NCBI RefSeq assembly: GCF_000243675.2
Contig: NZ_AHMM02000017.1
Location: 719,001 to 783,000, forward strand
Reading direction: 5' to 3'
DNA: 64,000 bases
From: Leptospira inadai serovar Lyme str. 10
GTDB lineage: Bacteria > Spirochaetota > Leptospiria > Leptospirales > Leptospiraceae
The notes beneath the pieces are model-generated. The model was given only the letters and a program-made list of their open reading frames with translations. It ran no database searches and had not been told where the DNA came from. A program made the position numbers and the translations under genes. Positions within the stretch are counted from its first letter, which is position 1, and each line of letters begins with the position of its first letter. Below, one piece after another: positions 1 through 8,963 of the stretch.

Positions 1-302
1 ATCCGAATATCCGTACCATTTTTCGTATCCTCAAAGAAATGCAGAAATTTCATTCTAGCTCCGAACAAATACGTTTCGTCGCCGAAGCTCCGAGGAGATT
101 GCGCCTCTATGATTTTGACCTTAACTTTCGGACCGCCTTTCGGTTTTAATTCGAATTCCTTGCCCAGTGCCACGGGACCTTCGATTTTTGTCCAAAGAAG
201 ACCCGAGTCCCATTTAGGCCAATTCGAAATATCGGCTCTTGCGTCCCAAAGGTCTTTGGCGCTGACTCCCTGAACTCTCGTGTTATACTTGTATTCCCAC
301 AT
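1..302 (-). CDS. SRPBCC-family protein, N-terminal part
   Basis: The reading frame opens at an ATG at 300-302 on the minus strand, behind an AAGGAG ribosome site at 309-314, and runs off the window edge without a stop after 100 codons. The start reads MWEYKYNTRVQGVSAKDLW, followed by residues such as NWPKWD. This is typical of polyketide cyclase/START-like (SRPBCC) proteins, which bind hydrophobic ligands in a helix-grip fold. The C-terminal half lies outside the window. The substrate cannot be told. Short palindromes just upstream suggest that a local repressor controls it. Confidence 0.6.
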   Translation of the reverse strand, partial: MWEYKYNTRVQGVSAKDLWDARADISNWPKWDSGLLWTKIEGPVALGKEFELKPKGGPKVKVKIIEAQSPRSFGDETYLFGARMKFLHFFEDTKNGTDIR

Positions 303-315
303 ATGTTGCTCCTTA

Positions 316-356
316 GTAAGCGTACTTACAATATATAAACAACACTTATAATAAGT
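316..356. promoter_or_regulatory. Palindromic operator candidates upstream of the SRPBCC gene
   Basis: Two symmetric sites lie directly upstream of the minus-strand SRPBCC gene. One has arms GTAAG and CTTAC (316-329). The other is an odd-length perfect palindrome ACTTATAATAAGT (344-356). A related AATAAG half-site recurs in inverse orientation near 385-395. Spacing and position suit a dimeric repressor such as ArsR or TetR, which are often found with SRPBCC genes. The regulator gene is not visible here. Confidence 0.35.
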
Positions 357-429
357 ATACATATTATCAACTCATTTTTTATATGCGTGCTTATTATTTT
401 TTGTACTGCCGGAACGGGCAAAAGGAAAT

Positions 430-463
430 AAAAAAGGCGCCCTCCCAACCCCGGGAGGACGCC
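430..463 (-). terminator. Rho-independent terminator of the lipase gene
   Basis: Read on the minus strand, an 11-bp GC-rich stem (453-463 paired with 436-446, one mismatch) is followed at once by a run of six T. It lies 25 bases past the lipase stop codon. Confidence 0.85.
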
Positions 464-487
464 CACTTGTCGGTGGATTTAATTAAC

Positions 488-1408
488 CTATTGGTTGCTT
501 TTTGAATTGGACGCCATTTTCAAGAAATAGCCGTTTGTATCATACCAGGTCTGACCTAGATACAAAGCGTTGGTCGCCTCCAAATGGTCGATCCCGGTCG
601 TCGTAATCGGATAGGACGGACCCCCTTTCCAAGTTCCCCACTGCTGAGACGAGGCAGGAACCACACCGTCATTACTGATGCTCTGTCCGTAAAAAGGAGC
701 GCCGATCGCGCAAATCGGATAAATAAGCCCCATTGCAGGATGTTCGATTAAATCGGGAACCGTGATCGTCGATCCATACGAGAAATATTTTACGCCGGAA
801 GCGTTCGGAGTCGAGCTATTAAAGGCAGTCGCTCCCGCAGTCGTAAGCAGTTTTAAGGCGGCTACCGCATTCTGATTCGATTCTCCGTAAACGAAGCCCA
901 CCACCGTATTCAGAACGGTCGCGACATACGGTAAAGCCCAGCTCGGGATTACGGTCAGAACTACGTTCGCGACAGGACTGCCGTAATGAGGAGTGTTTAA
1001 AGTCGTTAGAGTCGCGACTTTGCTAGCGAATCCGAGATTCGATACGAGATATCTCGCGTCCAATCCACCCTGCGAATGCCCGATAATGTGAACCTTGCCC
1101 GTGTAATTATTCGCAGCCATCGCGGTTTGAATTGCCGTTTTTAGCTGAGCGGCCCTTGCGGAGGAGGAACTCGTAGCCGTTACCGTGGGAGTTAATACGG
1201 TCGCACCTTGGGACTGAAGATAAGCGGCATTACCTCCCCAATAATCGATAATACCGGTTGATTTTCCCCAACCGAACAACCCGTGGGCTAATACAATCGG
1301 ATAAGCTCCGGCTAACGGTTTACTCGAAGAACCTCCGCCCGATGCGTGAACGGCTCCCGACACCAAAAGCGTAAGTCCTATAATCCAAATCCTCAATACT
1401 CTAGACAT
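488..1408 (-). CDS. Secreted triacylglycerol lipase (alpha/beta hydrolase)
   Basis: The 306-residue protein starts with a signal peptide (residues 1-23, charged start, hydrophobic core, VHAS end). The frame extends 25 codons upstream, but the ATG at 1406-1408 has a GAGG ribosome site and opens the signal peptide, so it was chosen. The mature part has the oxyanion motif AHGLFGWG near residue 41 and the nucleophile elbow GHSQGG at 110-115 with Ser112. A likely Asp (SNDGVVP) and His (GIDHLEA) complete the triad towards the C terminus. This matches bacterial lipase family I, which hydrolyses lipid esters outside the cytoplasm. No lipase foldase gene is seen nearby. Confidence 0.85.
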   Translation of the reverse strand: MSRVLRIWIIGLTLLVSGAVHASGGGSSSKPLAGAYPIVLAHGLFGWGKSTGIIDYWGGNAAYLQSQGATVLTPTVTATSSSSARAAQLKTAIQTAMAANNYTGKVHIIGHSQGGLDARYLVSNLGFASKVATLTTLNTPHYGSPVANVVLTVIPSWALPYVATVLNTVVGFVYGESNQNAVAALKLLTTAGATAFNSSTPNASGVKYFSYGSTITVPDLIEHPAMGLIYPICAIGAPFYGQSISNDGVVPASSQQWGTWKGGPSYPITTTGIDHLEATNALYLGQTWYDTNGYFLKMASNSKSNQ

Positions 1409-2255
1409 TTTTAACCTCTTCTCTTTACTATTCATCACTATCTGCGGAAGATTCCCTCCAAGCTTCCCCTTCCGGAGAGGCATGCGAGAATTTCCTAATT
1501 TCTATTTTTAATTTCAAACTATCGTTACGGAATATATAAAGTATTATCCCAAACGTTCGTTATTAATATTTAAGAAGAACCGAATATTCACAGCCAGCCG
1601 CTCGGTTCGTAATTAAGTAGGTAGTTCTTTATAGTTAGTCGGAAAACCGTCAACTAAAGAATATTATAGAAAAGAGATTATTTCGAAGAAAAAAATTTTT
1701 CTATAACGATTGATATGTATGCAGGAAAGAAAAAGGCAAAGCCGGTAAGGAATATTTTGTTTTCATAATATTCCTAGCTCCGAAACAAGTGCATTCGATC
1801 CTCAACCGACTTCCTTGGCACGGGTCGAACCTGTAGCTACACCGTTAAGAACCCGTCACCTTATCCACAAGTCGGGTAAACCTCTATACTTTCATTTGGA
1901 AAAGTGAATACGTTCAGATATTGGGTGTTAGATGTAGCCGGAAGAAGAATTGATACCGTCAAATTTAGAGAGAAAGAGACACTCTGCTCAGAGGCTAGCG
2001 CTTTAAGCCAAATCGCCTACTGTATAAAATATTGGTCCGCCTAGACTTTTTGGTAAGATATGCGAAAACCATCCGATATAGTTAACTCCTAGATAATAGG
2101 AGAATGCTATGAGTAGCAAAGAGGAGCTTCGAGGAATTCCGTCCGGTCATCGGATGTGTCGTCCGACAAACCAGGAAAAGATTCAAGTCAAAAAAGAGAA
2201 CAATTGTAGCCGACAATAAAACGAAAACAGTGAACGACGAAACGAGGGAATTCTA
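1409..2255. other. Long intergenic region
   Basis: About 850 bases without a convincing gene. It contains the promoter side of the lipase gene, AT-rich stretches near 1500-1760 and a partly tRNA-like sequence near 1815-1860 that does not fold into a full tRNA. One short open frame with a ribosome site (2109-2219) is listed separately. Nothing else is recognised. Confidence 0.5.
2109..2219 (+). CDS. Possible 36-residue small protein
   Basis: An ATG eight bases downstream of AGGAG opens a 36-codon frame with charged, hydrophilic content and two cysteines. There is no recognisable family, no hydrophobic segment and no neighbour in operon. It is given only because of the good ribosome site; chance is a real alternative. 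Confidence 0.18.
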   Translation: MSSKEELRGIPSGHRMCRPTNQEKIQVKKENNCSRQ

Positions 2256-2726
2256 TCATATGTCTTGGCGGGTCTGAGGTTTTGCATCCGGAGAGAGCAA
2301 GCCCTTTGCTTTCAAACGCTCCAACACTCTCTCCGCTATTTTCTTTCCCCACATTTCTCCGACTTGCATCGATTCTTGGGTAATTTGCGGGTTTTTTTCC
2401 AATAGCTTCTTGCCTACGGGTGAGTTATAGAACGCGGTGATCCCTTTGATTTCCTCGAGGGTAAAATACTTATCGTAGATCGGTATAATTAATTCCACCA
2501 TATCTTCGCTCTTTAATTCCTTCCGAAAATCTTCCCAAAACTCTTCCGGAATTTGAGGCATTAGTTGTTTGAATCTGGAAATCATCTGCCCTACGACAAG
2601 CACTCCCATTTTTTCCGATCCTGAAGAGATGAGAAGTTGTCGTATTTCCTCCTTCTTTTCATCGATGGCTAGCAGCGGAAAACTGGAGAGCAGGAAAAGA
2701 AAAATTGCGAATAATAAACGACTCAT
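2256..2726 (-). CDS. DUF2059 domain protein, exported
   Basis: The 156-residue protein begins with a clear signal peptide (MSRLLFAIFLFLLSSFPLLA). It continues with the helical DUF2059 pattern: a YFTLEEIKGITAFYNSPVGK segment near residues 87-106 and a long amphipathic C-terminal helix. DUF2059 proteins are small periplasmic or secreted helical proteins of unknown function. The gene stands alone on the minus strand. It ends in a short polar tail. Family assignment is fairly sure, function unknown. Confidence 0.75.
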   Translation of the reverse strand: MSRLLFAIFLFLLSSFPLLAIDEKKEEIRQLLISSGSEKMGVLVVGQMISRFKQLMPQIPEEFWEDFRKELKSEDMVELIIPIYDKYFTLEEIKGITAFYNSPVGKKLLEKNPQITQESMQVGEMWGKKIAERVLERLKAKGLLSPDAKPQTRQDI

Positions 2727-3112
2727 ACGTCCCCCAGGCTTGAATTCATTTTGGACTTAAATGAAGAGAATGTAAAGCGGTTTGTACGTTTAAACTTCGC
2801 AAGCCGTCCCACTTCTATTTTTTTTAAGACTATCGGATTTCAACGACGGAAACCGAAGGAAATTCCTTCCCGTTCGGTCGATCGCGATCGGGAAGAGAAT
2901 GCGATTCCGTTTATGAACACAAGCAGAATTCGAAATTCGATCGAGTTTGGTCGATAAGCGAATTTTTAATAGGTTCCGTTTACGGTTTACAAATTACGAA
3001 ATATGAAAATTCTACTCGCGAAATTGGTTTCGACACTAGTTCAGAGAAATTTTTATTTACAAAATCGCTTCGCGCGGATAGAATCCGAGTGCGGTCGAGC
3101 ATACGGGTTCAG
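2727..3112. other. Intergenic region between divergent genes
   Basis: About 385 bases carrying the promoters of the DUF2059 gene (minus) and the small hypothetical gene (plus). Two short open frames overlap here but lack ribosome sites and family features. No repeat or RNA gene is recognised. Confidence 0.5.
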
Positions 3113-3424
3113 ATGAAAAAATTACTTATTTTACTTTTCGCTCTGTACATCCCCGCTTTCTTGATGAACGCGAAATTCAATCGCAATCTGAACGTTCTGA
3201 TAAACGAAAAAAATCAGACGGTCGCCTCTATTCCGGAAAAAAGTTTCGAGTCTAATTTATCCGCTTTTCCCAAAGTCGGGTTCGGTTCCGAGATTTTTCT
3301 AACTTATAAGCCGCAACTAGCCTTTCTGACCACCGAGTTCTGCGATGATACGCTTTCCTACGACCTTCTTACGATTCAGTTTCAATTCTTAGACCTTCCC
3401 CCGCCTCGATCCTTACAGGGATAA
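3113..3424 (+). CDS. Small exported hypothetical protein
   Basis: The open frame begins at 3089, but the Met at 3113 starts a typical lysine-led signal or anchor sequence (MKKLLILLFALYIPAFL). The remaining 85 or so residues have no recognised domain and end in a proline-rich tail (LDLPPPRS). The mature part has a single Cys and no repeats. It could be a short periplasmic or membrane-anchored protein. It is not in an operon with any neighbour. The codon pattern looks coding. Confidence 0.5.
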   Translation: MKKLLILLFALYIPAFLMNAKFNRNLNVLINEKNQTVASIPEKSFESNLSAFPKVGFGSEIFLTYKPQLAFLTTEFCDDTLSYDLLTIQFQFLDLPPPRSLQG

Positions 3425-3768
3425 CGATCCGCTTATACCTATTCTTGCCCGCCGAATGCCGCGTGGTGCTTTCCAAAGCTTCGGAGTTATTTTCGAGGCT
3501 TGAAGATTAGAATCCTATAGCGGATTGTCTTATCAATCGCATAAGCGAAATCGTTTTCGACAATTTCTTTTTCAGCGAGTCCGAGTTATGCGAGGAGCAA
3601 GCCAAGATTTTTTTCAAAAGGAAAGATTAGCATGGCTCGAAGGAACCTTTCGCAGATTCGACCCCTTCATCGGTGGACTTCCATTTTTTCCCCCGCGTTC
3701 TACGCGGGGATCTTTTTTACGAGTTTAGCCGAGTAAAATCCTGGGACGCTTTCGAAGTTCGTTTGAAT
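3425..3768. other. Intergenic region with an orphan terminator
   Basis: About 340 bases lie between the small hypothetical gene and the 3' end of typA. A 67-codon plus-strand frame (3525-3728) runs through a perfect terminator hairpin and is probably not a gene. The region may be the long 3' untranslated part of the upstream gene or a small RNA ending at the terminator. Confidence 0.45.
3691..3718 (+). terminator. Rho-independent terminator, plus strand
   Basis: A perfect 7-bp stem CCCCGCG/CGCGGGG with a 5-base loop is followed after three bases by TTTTTT. The T run exists only for plus-strand transcription, although the nearest plus-strand gene ends about 270 bases upstream. Confidence 0.8.
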
Positions 3769-5583
3769 TCAACGTCCTGCGCGTTTACGCATATTGGGAT
3801 CTAGAATCTTTTTCCGCAGTCTCATGCTGAGCGGGGTCACTTCCAATAACTCGTCGTCATCCAAAAATTCGATATTTTGCTCCAAGCTAAAACGGCGAGG
3901 CGGTACTAGACGGATCGCTTCATCCGCACCGGAGGATCGAACGTTAGTAAGTTTCTTCTCGCGAACCGGATTCACTTCCAAATCGTTTTCGCGAGAGTGA
4001 ATTCCGATGATCATTCCGGGATAAACGGAAGTTTGAGGGTCGATTAACAATTCCCCCCTTTCCTGAATCTTCCAAAGAGCGTAGCCGGTCGTATCTCCCG
4101 AATCCATGGAAATCAAAGCTCCGTTTTTACGTCCGGGAATCTCTCCCTTATAAAGATCGAAACGGAGGAAACGGCTGGACATAACCCCCTCTCCCTTCGT
4201 TTCCGTAACGAAATATCCCCGGAATCCGATAATACCCCGAGTAGGGATTACGAATTCGACGCGAGTCATACCGGAAGTATGCGCGTCCATTAACTGGAGC
4301 TCGCCTTTTCTGCGGTTCAGTTCGGCGATGATGCTCCCGGTAAATTGATCGGGAAGGTCCATTACAAGATACTCATACGGTTCGAGTTTCTCACCGTTTT
4401 CGCCTTTCTTAATGATAACTTCCGGGCGGGAAACCTGCAGTTCGAATCCTTCCCGGCGCATGGTCTCGATCAATATAGAGAGATGGAGTTCTCCCCGACC
4501 GAGAACCTTAAATCGATCCTTATCTTCCGTTTCTTCCAAACGCATCGCGACGTTCGTTTCGAGTTCTCGATCCAATCTTTCGCGGATATTTCGAGTCGTT
4601 ACGAACTTCCCTTCCTTACTTGCAAAGGGAGAATTATTAACCATGAAATACATGGAGACGGTCGGCTCCTCCACTTCGATTGCCGGCATCGGAGCGGGTT
4701 TTCCCGGTTCGCAAACGGTATCTCCGATGAACACATCGGGTAAACCTGCGATCGACACGATATCTCCCGCTTCCGCAAAATCGATCTCGTTCCGTTTTAG
4801 TCCTTCAAAGTTATATAATTTCGTAACTTTTAATATTTGAGTCTCGTCCCTTCCGTTCGTTTTGGGAGAAAGCTGGATCACATTCATCCCTTTTTGCAAT
4901 TTTCCGTTGTAGATCTTACCGATCGCGATCCTTCCCACGTAATCGTTGTAGTCCAAGGATGTGACTTGAAATTGCAGAGGAGCATTAATGCTCGCTTTTA
5001 CGGGAGGAACATGCTCGAGAACCATATCCAATAACGGATCCAAGTTTTTTCCCGGAGCGTCTTCCAGTTTGCGGACCGCCCATCCTTGTTTAGCCGAAGC
5101 GTAAATAATCGGAAAATCCAATTGTTCGTCGGTCGCACCTAAATCGCTAAAGAGGTCGAACGCCATATCGACGACTGCAGATGGTCTAGCCCCATCCCGA
5201 TCGATTTTGTTAATTACCAAAATGGGCTTATGGCCTAGCTGTAATGATTTTCCCAATACGAATCTGGTTTGAGGCATGGGGCCGTCAAATGCATCCACAA
5301 GCAAAAGGCAGGAATCCGCCGTGGAAAGAACTCGCTCGACTTCTCCGCCAAAGTCCGCGTGCCCCGGAGTATCCACGATATTGATTCTTGTGCCTTTATA
5401 AACGACGGCCGTATTCTTGGCCTTGATCGTAATGCCTTTCTCTTTTTCCAGATCATTGCTATCCATGATCCGTTCCCCGTCTTCTTTGGCCGTAACGGCT
5501 CCGGTTTGTCGGAGAATACCATCCAATAGGGTTGTCTTCCCGTGGTCTACGTGTGCGATAATGGCGATGTTGCGGATTTCCAT
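3769..5583 (-). CDS. typA: Translational GTPase TypA/BipA
   Basis: This 604-residue protein is full length for TypA, a ribosome-binding GTPase related to EF-G and LepA that supports 50S assembly and stress or cold adaptation. The P-loop AHVDHGKT lies at residues 10-17, followed by [12 protein letters not shown] (G3) and NKIDRDGA (G4). EF-G-like domains II and III and the TypA-specific C-terminal domain ([19 protein letters not shown] region) follow. The ATG at 5581-5583 starts [15 protein letters not shown], matching the family; an in-frame TTG four codons upstream is less likely. It appears monocistronic. Confidence 0.95.
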   Translation of the reverse strand: MEIRNIAIIAHVDHGKTTLLDGILRQTGAVTAKEDGERIMDSNDLEKEKGITIKAKNTAVVYKGTRINIVDTPGHADFGGEVERVLSTADSCLLLVDAFDGPMPQTRFVLGKSLQLGHKPILVINKIDRDGARPSAVVDMAFDLFSDLGATDEQLDFPIIYASAKQGWAVRKLEDAPGKNLDPLLDMVLEHVPPVKASINAPLQFQVTSLDYNDYVGRIAIGKIYNGKLQKGMNVIQLSPKTNGRDETQILKVTKLYNFEGLKRNEIDFAEAGDIVSIAGLPDVFIGDTVCEPGKPAPMPAIEVEEPTVSMYFMVNNSPFASKEGKFVTTRNIRERLDRELETNVAMRLEETEDKDRFKVLGRGELHLSILIETMRREGFELQVSRPEVIIKKGENGEKLEPYEYLVMDLPDQFTGSIIAELNRRKGELQLMDAHTSGMTRVEFVIPTRGIIGFRGYFVTETKGEGVMSSRFLRFDLYKGEIPGRKNGALISMDSGDTTGYALWKIQERGELLIDPQTSVYPGMIIGIHSRENDLEVNPVREKKLTNVRSSGADEAIRLVPPRRFSLEQNIEFLDDDELLEVTPLSMRLRKKILDPNMRKRAGR

Positions 5584-5689
5584 GCTAAAAACCAAAATTT
5601 CCCGGGGGGACAGGGTGGCAAGGTCGATTTAGGCCATCAACGCTTTCTAAATTACGTTTTTGAAACAAATGCACCGAATTCGAAAGGAT

Positions 5690-6547
5690 TCAGGTTTCGG
5701 GTAAGGGAATTCTATCCGTCTCTCCCGGAATTTTTCCGAATCGATCATTCTTCCAATCGTCTTTTGCACGATCGATTCTTTCTAAAGAACTGGATACGAA
5801 GTTCCACCAAAGATGCCGACGTTCCGGCAAGGGCTCTCCGCCGAGGAGAATGGCTCGGGTCGCTTGCTCCGCACGAAACTTGATCGCTCCACCCATCGGA
5901 TAAACCGCCATTTCTCCTAGACCGACAATCCGCCCCTCGGCATCCAAACTACCCCGAGCCACATAGACGGCTCCCTCTTGTTTGGCAGGAACGGAAAGTT
6001 CTATTTCGGCACCGGGCTCGATCTCAACGTCCGCATAAAACAAGGGAGAATATACTTTAACGGGAGAAATCTCACCTAAAAGAGATCCTGCAATTAATCG
6101 CAGCTCCCAACCCCCGCCGCTCAATTCGGGAAATTCCTCTCTTCCGTAATGGAAGAACTCGGGTGGAGCCTCCTCGAATTGCCGGGGCAAAGCCACCCAG
6201 GTTTGGATCCCTTCTAGTATAGAATATTGGGGATCGGATTGTGATCGCTCGCTATGTGCGATACCGGAACCTGCGGTCATCCAGTTCACTTCGTATGGGC
6301 GAATCATTTGCTCGGTTCCCAGGGTATCCCGATGTAGAATAACTCCGTCGTATAAATACGTCACCGTGGCGAGGCCGATATGCGGGTGGGACCGAACTAC
6401 TAACTCGTCGCCATCGACCAATGAAACGGGACCCATATGGTCTAAAAAGACGAAAGGTCCCACTGCTCTCACATCCATATGTGGAAGAATCCGACGAACC
6501 GAGAATCCGTCACCTAGGCCCCTAAGTTTTCCTGAAATGTATCTCAT
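5690..6547 (-). CDS. Pirin family protein
   Basis: A cupin protein of the pirin family, about 285 residues from the Met at 6547. It has the signature [18 protein letters not shown], the metal-site stretch [17 protein letters not shown], and [15 protein letters not shown]. Some bacterial pirins act as quercetin dioxygenases; others bind enzymes or regulators. The frame stays open upstream to a TTG near 6670, but conserved pirin sequence begins at [18 protein letters not shown], so the internal Met was chosen. The ribosome site is weak and the exact start is uncertain. A MITE-like repeat begins directly upstream at 6678. Confidence 0.85.
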   Translation of the reverse strand: MRYISGKLRGLGDGFSVRRILPHMDVRAVGPFVFLDHMGPVSLVDGDELVVRSHPHIGLATVTYLYDGVILHRDTLGTEQMIRPYEVNWMTAGSGIAHSERSQSDPQYSILEGIQTWVALPRQFEEAPPEFFHYGREEFPELSGGGWELRLIAGSLLGEISPVKVYSPLFYADVEIEPGAEIELSVPAKQEGAVYVARGSLDAEGRIVGLGEMAVYPMGGAIKFRAEQATRAILLGGEPLPERRHLWWNFVSSSLERIDRAKDDWKNDRFGKIPGETDRIPLPET

Positions 6548-6677
6548 ACCGTTATTTAGACGCGATGCAAACCCTGTCGACGGCGTTGGTTCGCCAAAGA
6601 TTCTTTTGGCGCTCGGACCGATATTCCTTGATTCGTCGCCCTGTTCTAGAGTGCTTAATTTAGGAGTCAATTACTAT

Positions 6678-6851
6678 CAGAGGACGGAAGACAGAGGACA
6701 GACGCGTTCGCTCTGCTCACGCTAGACAGAAGCTGCTAGACGTTGGAAAAGTAATAGAGGACAGGGGAAAATCCACTCTTAGCATAAAAATCTTTCTATA
6801 TACGTGGAAACGCCGCTTATCAATGTTCTGCCTTCAGTCCTCTGTCCTCTG
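6678..6851 (+). mobile_element. MITE-like dispersed repeat, copy A
   Basis: A 174-base non-coding element. Its left end CAGAGGACGGAAGACAGAGG is repeated in inverted, shortened form at the right end (CAGTCCTCTGTCCTCTG, 6835-6851). Its internal segment 6701-6752 matches copy B (37297-37348, opposite strand) at 50 of 52 positions. There is no open frame. It sits between the pirin gene and the rplU operon, with the TTGACA of a possible rplU promoter 12 bases past its right end. Confidence 0.7.
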
Positions 6852-6862
6852 CTCAGAAGCAC

Positions 6863-6868
6863 TTGACA
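6863..6868 (+). promoter_or_regulatory. Possible -35 element of the rplU operon
   Basis: TTGACA lies 54 bases before the rplU start. The -10 region 17 bases downstream is poor (AAACTG), so the promoter assignment is tentative. Confidence 0.35.
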
Positions 6869-6922
6869 CCCTCGCGCACCGCTCCAAACTGGTCAAAAAT
6901 CGAGACAACTAGGCCTATTACG

Positions 6923-7234
6923 ATGTTCGCGATCATATCTGTCGGAAATCGACAATTCAAAGTAACCCAGGATTCAGAATTTCTGACGGAAAAGACCGGC
7001 AAAAAGCCGGGTGATACCTTCGACGCGAAGGTTTTGCTGTTCGCGGAGAACAATAAGGTTCATATCGGCGCGCCCGATCTGAAGTCGGCAAAAGTTTCCC
7101 TCAAAGTCGTAGACGACGTTAAGGGTGAGAAGATTCGCGGCTACGTTTATAAAAAACGTAAGAACTCCCAAAGGACCTGGGGTCACAGACAACAACTCCA
7201 GAAACTCAAGGTAGTTTCCCTCTCGGCGGTTTGA
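6923..7234 (+). CDS. rplU: 50S ribosomal protein L21
   Basis: The 103-residue protein has the usual L21 length and motifs: [14 protein letters not shown] at the start and the basic [14 protein letters not shown] near the C terminus that contacts 23S rRNA. The ATG at 6923 gives the canonical start. An upstream TTG in the open frame would add 20 unrelated residues. It is the first gene of a ten-gene co-directional block and overlaps the start of prp by four bases. Confidence 0.95.
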   Translation: MFAIISVGNRQFKVTQDSEFLTEKTGKKPGDTFDAKVLLFAENNKVHIGAPDLKSAKVSLKVVDDVKGEKIRGYVYKKRKNSQRTWGHRQQLQKLKVVSLSAV

Positions 7235-7551
7235 TCCGAGTAAAAATCCTCCGTAAAGGAGAAAAGATTCTTGGCTTTGAATCCGTGGGGCATGCTTCCA
7301 CCGAACAAGGCGCCAAAGGTTCCAATCTTCTCTGTGCGGCGGTCGGAGTTCTGATTCAATCCCTCTATCTCCATTTACGGAAAGAAGGAAAGGCAGGTCC
7401 CGCAGAAGTCCTGGATGGATTCTTGAAATTCAAGATTCTGACCGGTCTAGAAAATGATCCAGTAGTTCGGACGAGCTTCGCGTTGGTTCGAAACGGTTTG
7501 GAAAATTTGAGGGATCAATATCCCTCGGAAATTGAACTCATAGGAGAATAG
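7231..7551 (+). CDS. prp: Ribosomal-processing cysteine protease Prp-like (YsxB)
   Basis: A 106-residue protein placed between rplU and rpmA, the conserved position of Prp. The proposed start is a TTG at 7231 overlapping the L21 stop. It keeps the Prp active-site pair: His in GFESVGHAS and Cys in [16 protein letters not shown]. In Firmicutes Prp cuts an N-terminal extension from L27 before ribosome assembly. Here the following L27 has no such extension, so the substrate is unclear; see findings. It is three bases from rpmA. Confidence 0.8.
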   Translation: MIRVKILRKGEKILGFESVGHASTEQGAKGSNLLCAAVGVLIQSLYLHLRKEGKAGPAEVLDGFLKFKILTGLENDPVVRTSFALVRNGLENLRDQYPSEIELIGE

Positions 7552-7554
7552 ACG

Positions 7555-7812
7555 ATGGCACATAAGAAAGGTGGCGGTTCTTCGAAAAACGGACGGGATT
7601 CCCAATCTAAGCGTCTCGGGGTCAAACGTTTCGGAGGCGAACTCGTTTTGGCTGGAAATATTTTGGTTCGTCAAAGAGGGACCAGACTTCATGCGGGAAG
7701 GAATGTAGGTTTAGGAAAAGATCATACGCTTTTCTCTCTCGTGCATGGAAGAGTAAAGTTCGAGCAGGTCACTAAGACCAAGATGCAAGTTTCGGTTTAT
7801 CCGGAATCATAA
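7555..7812 (+). CDS. rpmA: 50S ribosomal protein L27
   Basis: The 85-residue protein starts directly with [20 protein letters not shown], the mature L27 N terminus that reaches the peptidyl-transferase centre. It continues with the LGVKRFGGE and [18 protein letters not shown] blocks. The ribosome site AGGAGAA overlaps the end of prp. The Firmicute-type leader cleaved by Prp is absent. A hairpin with a T-rich tail lies between this gene and obgE. Confidence 0.95.
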   Translation: MAHKKGGGSSKNGRDSQSKRLGVKRFGGELVLAGNILVRQRGTRLHAGRNVGLGKDHTLFSLVHGRVKFEQVTKTKMQVSVYPES

Positions 7813-7842
7813 TTTTATCCTAAACAGTCAAAGTCGGGAAAA

Positions 7843-7890
7843 AGAAAGGCCTCCGGGGGAAATTTTCCTCGAGCCTTTCTTTTTCTGTTT
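7843..7890 (+). terminator. Terminator or attenuator between rpmA and obgE
   Basis: AGAAAGGC-C-TC (7843-7853) pairs with GAGCCTTTCT (7871-7880) with one bulged base, and TTTTCTGTTT follows. It could end part of the rplU-rpmA transcripts and so lower expression of the downstream genes relative to the ribosomal proteins. Confidence 0.65.
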
Positions 7891-7907
7891 AAAGGCAATT
7901 ATATAAG

Positions 7908-8963
7908 ATGGAAAAGTTCGTAGACGAAGTAGTCATCGAAGTTACCGCGGGACACGGCGGAGCCGGCTCCATGCATTTTCGTCACGAAAAATACGTCGAG
8001 TTCGGCGGCCCGGACGGCGGAGACGGAGGTGTCGGCGGGGATGTACTCATCCGTACGAATCTTTCTATGGTCACCCTCGACCGCTATCTCACAAAAAGAA
8101 AATTTAAAGCCTCAGAGGGATTTCCCGGAGAAGGAAACAATCGCTCGGGGAAAAAAGGAGATGATCTCGTTCTTTACGTACCCTTAGGCACCCAAATCTA
8201 CGACGAAGATAGCGGTGAACTCCTTTATGATTTTGTGGAAGACGGAATGGAATTTTCCGTCGCCAAAGGCGGAAGAGGCGGAAAAGGAAATACTCATTTC
8301 AAATCTTCCACTCACCAAGCCCCTAAATTTTCTCAGCCGGGAGAGGCGGGAGAATACAGACATCTTCGATTAAGCTTAAAGCTCCTGGCCGACGTCGGAA
8401 TCGTAGGCCTCCCGAATGCGGGAAAATCGACCTTACTTTCGCGGATAACCGAAGCCCATCCCAAGATCGCCGGTTACGCGTTCACGACCCTTTCTCCCAA
8501 CTTAGGAGTAGTCAAACGGAAGGGAGACATCTATCGATATACTATCGCCGACATTCCGGGCATAGTCGAAGGTGCCAGTAAGGGAATCGGTCTCGGGTTA
8601 TCCTTTCTTAGACATATAGAGAGAGTCAAAGGAATCCTTTACGTGTTCGATGCGAGCGCGTTGGATATAGAATCGGATTTCAAGATGCTTCGATCCGAAT
8701 TAGAAACATATAATAAAGAATTATTGAATCGACCTCATCTAATCGTTTTGAATAAGATAGACGTTTGGGAAGATCGAAATTTTACGAAAGAACTTTTGGA
8801 ATCGGTATCGTCGTTGGGCCGGGTGATCCCTATTTCGGCCAAGGAATCGACGAACTTGGAAGAATTACTGGAAATTATGGATGAAACTTTCTTTCAGGAA
8901 GAACTGGAAAAGCTACGACTTGCGGGAAAAAACCGGGAAAAGCGGGAAGATTCGAATGAATAG
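7908..8963 (+). CDS. obgE: GTPase ObgE/CgtA
   Basis: A 351-residue GTPase acting in 50S ribosome maturation and growth control. Residues 1-158 form the glycine-rich Obg fold (for example [14 protein letters not shown] and [15 protein letters not shown]). The G domain begins with [15 protein letters not shown], followed by [16 protein letters not shown] (switch II) and LNKIDVWED (NKxD). The C-terminal region is short and charged and lacks the OCT domain of Gram-positive homologues. The last eight bases overlap proB. Confidence 0.96.
   Translation: MEKFVDEVVIEVTAGHGGAGSMHFRHEKYVEFGGPDGGDGGVGGDVLIRTNLSMVTLDRYLTKRKFKASEGFPGEGNNRSGKKGDDLVLYVPLGTQIYDEDSGELLYDFVEDGMEFSVAKGGRGGKGNTHFKSSTHQAPKFSQPGEAGEYRHLRLSLKLLADVGIVGLPNAGKSTLLSRITEAHPKIAGYAFTTLSPNLGVVKRKGDIYRYTIADIPGIVEGASKGIGLGLSFLRHIERVKGILYVFDASALDIESDFKMLRSELETYNKELLNRPHLIVLNKIDVWEDRNFTKELLESVSSLGRVIPISAKESTNLEELLEIMDETFFQEELEKLRLAGKNREKREDSNE

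Noticed and set aside
1815..1860. tRNA-like fragment on the minus strand, with GGTTCGA T-loop-like sequence and a GTTCTTAAC segment
   Set aside because: The T stem does not pair, no acceptor stem closes and no D arm is seen. It is at most a tRNA remnant.
3525..3728. 67-codon plus-strand open frame
   Set aside because: It reads through a terminator hairpin, has no ribosome site of quality and no recognisable protein pattern.
5690..6670. Pirin start at the upstream TTG
   Set aside because: The extra 41 residues have no pirin similarity; conserved sequence begins just after the internal Met.
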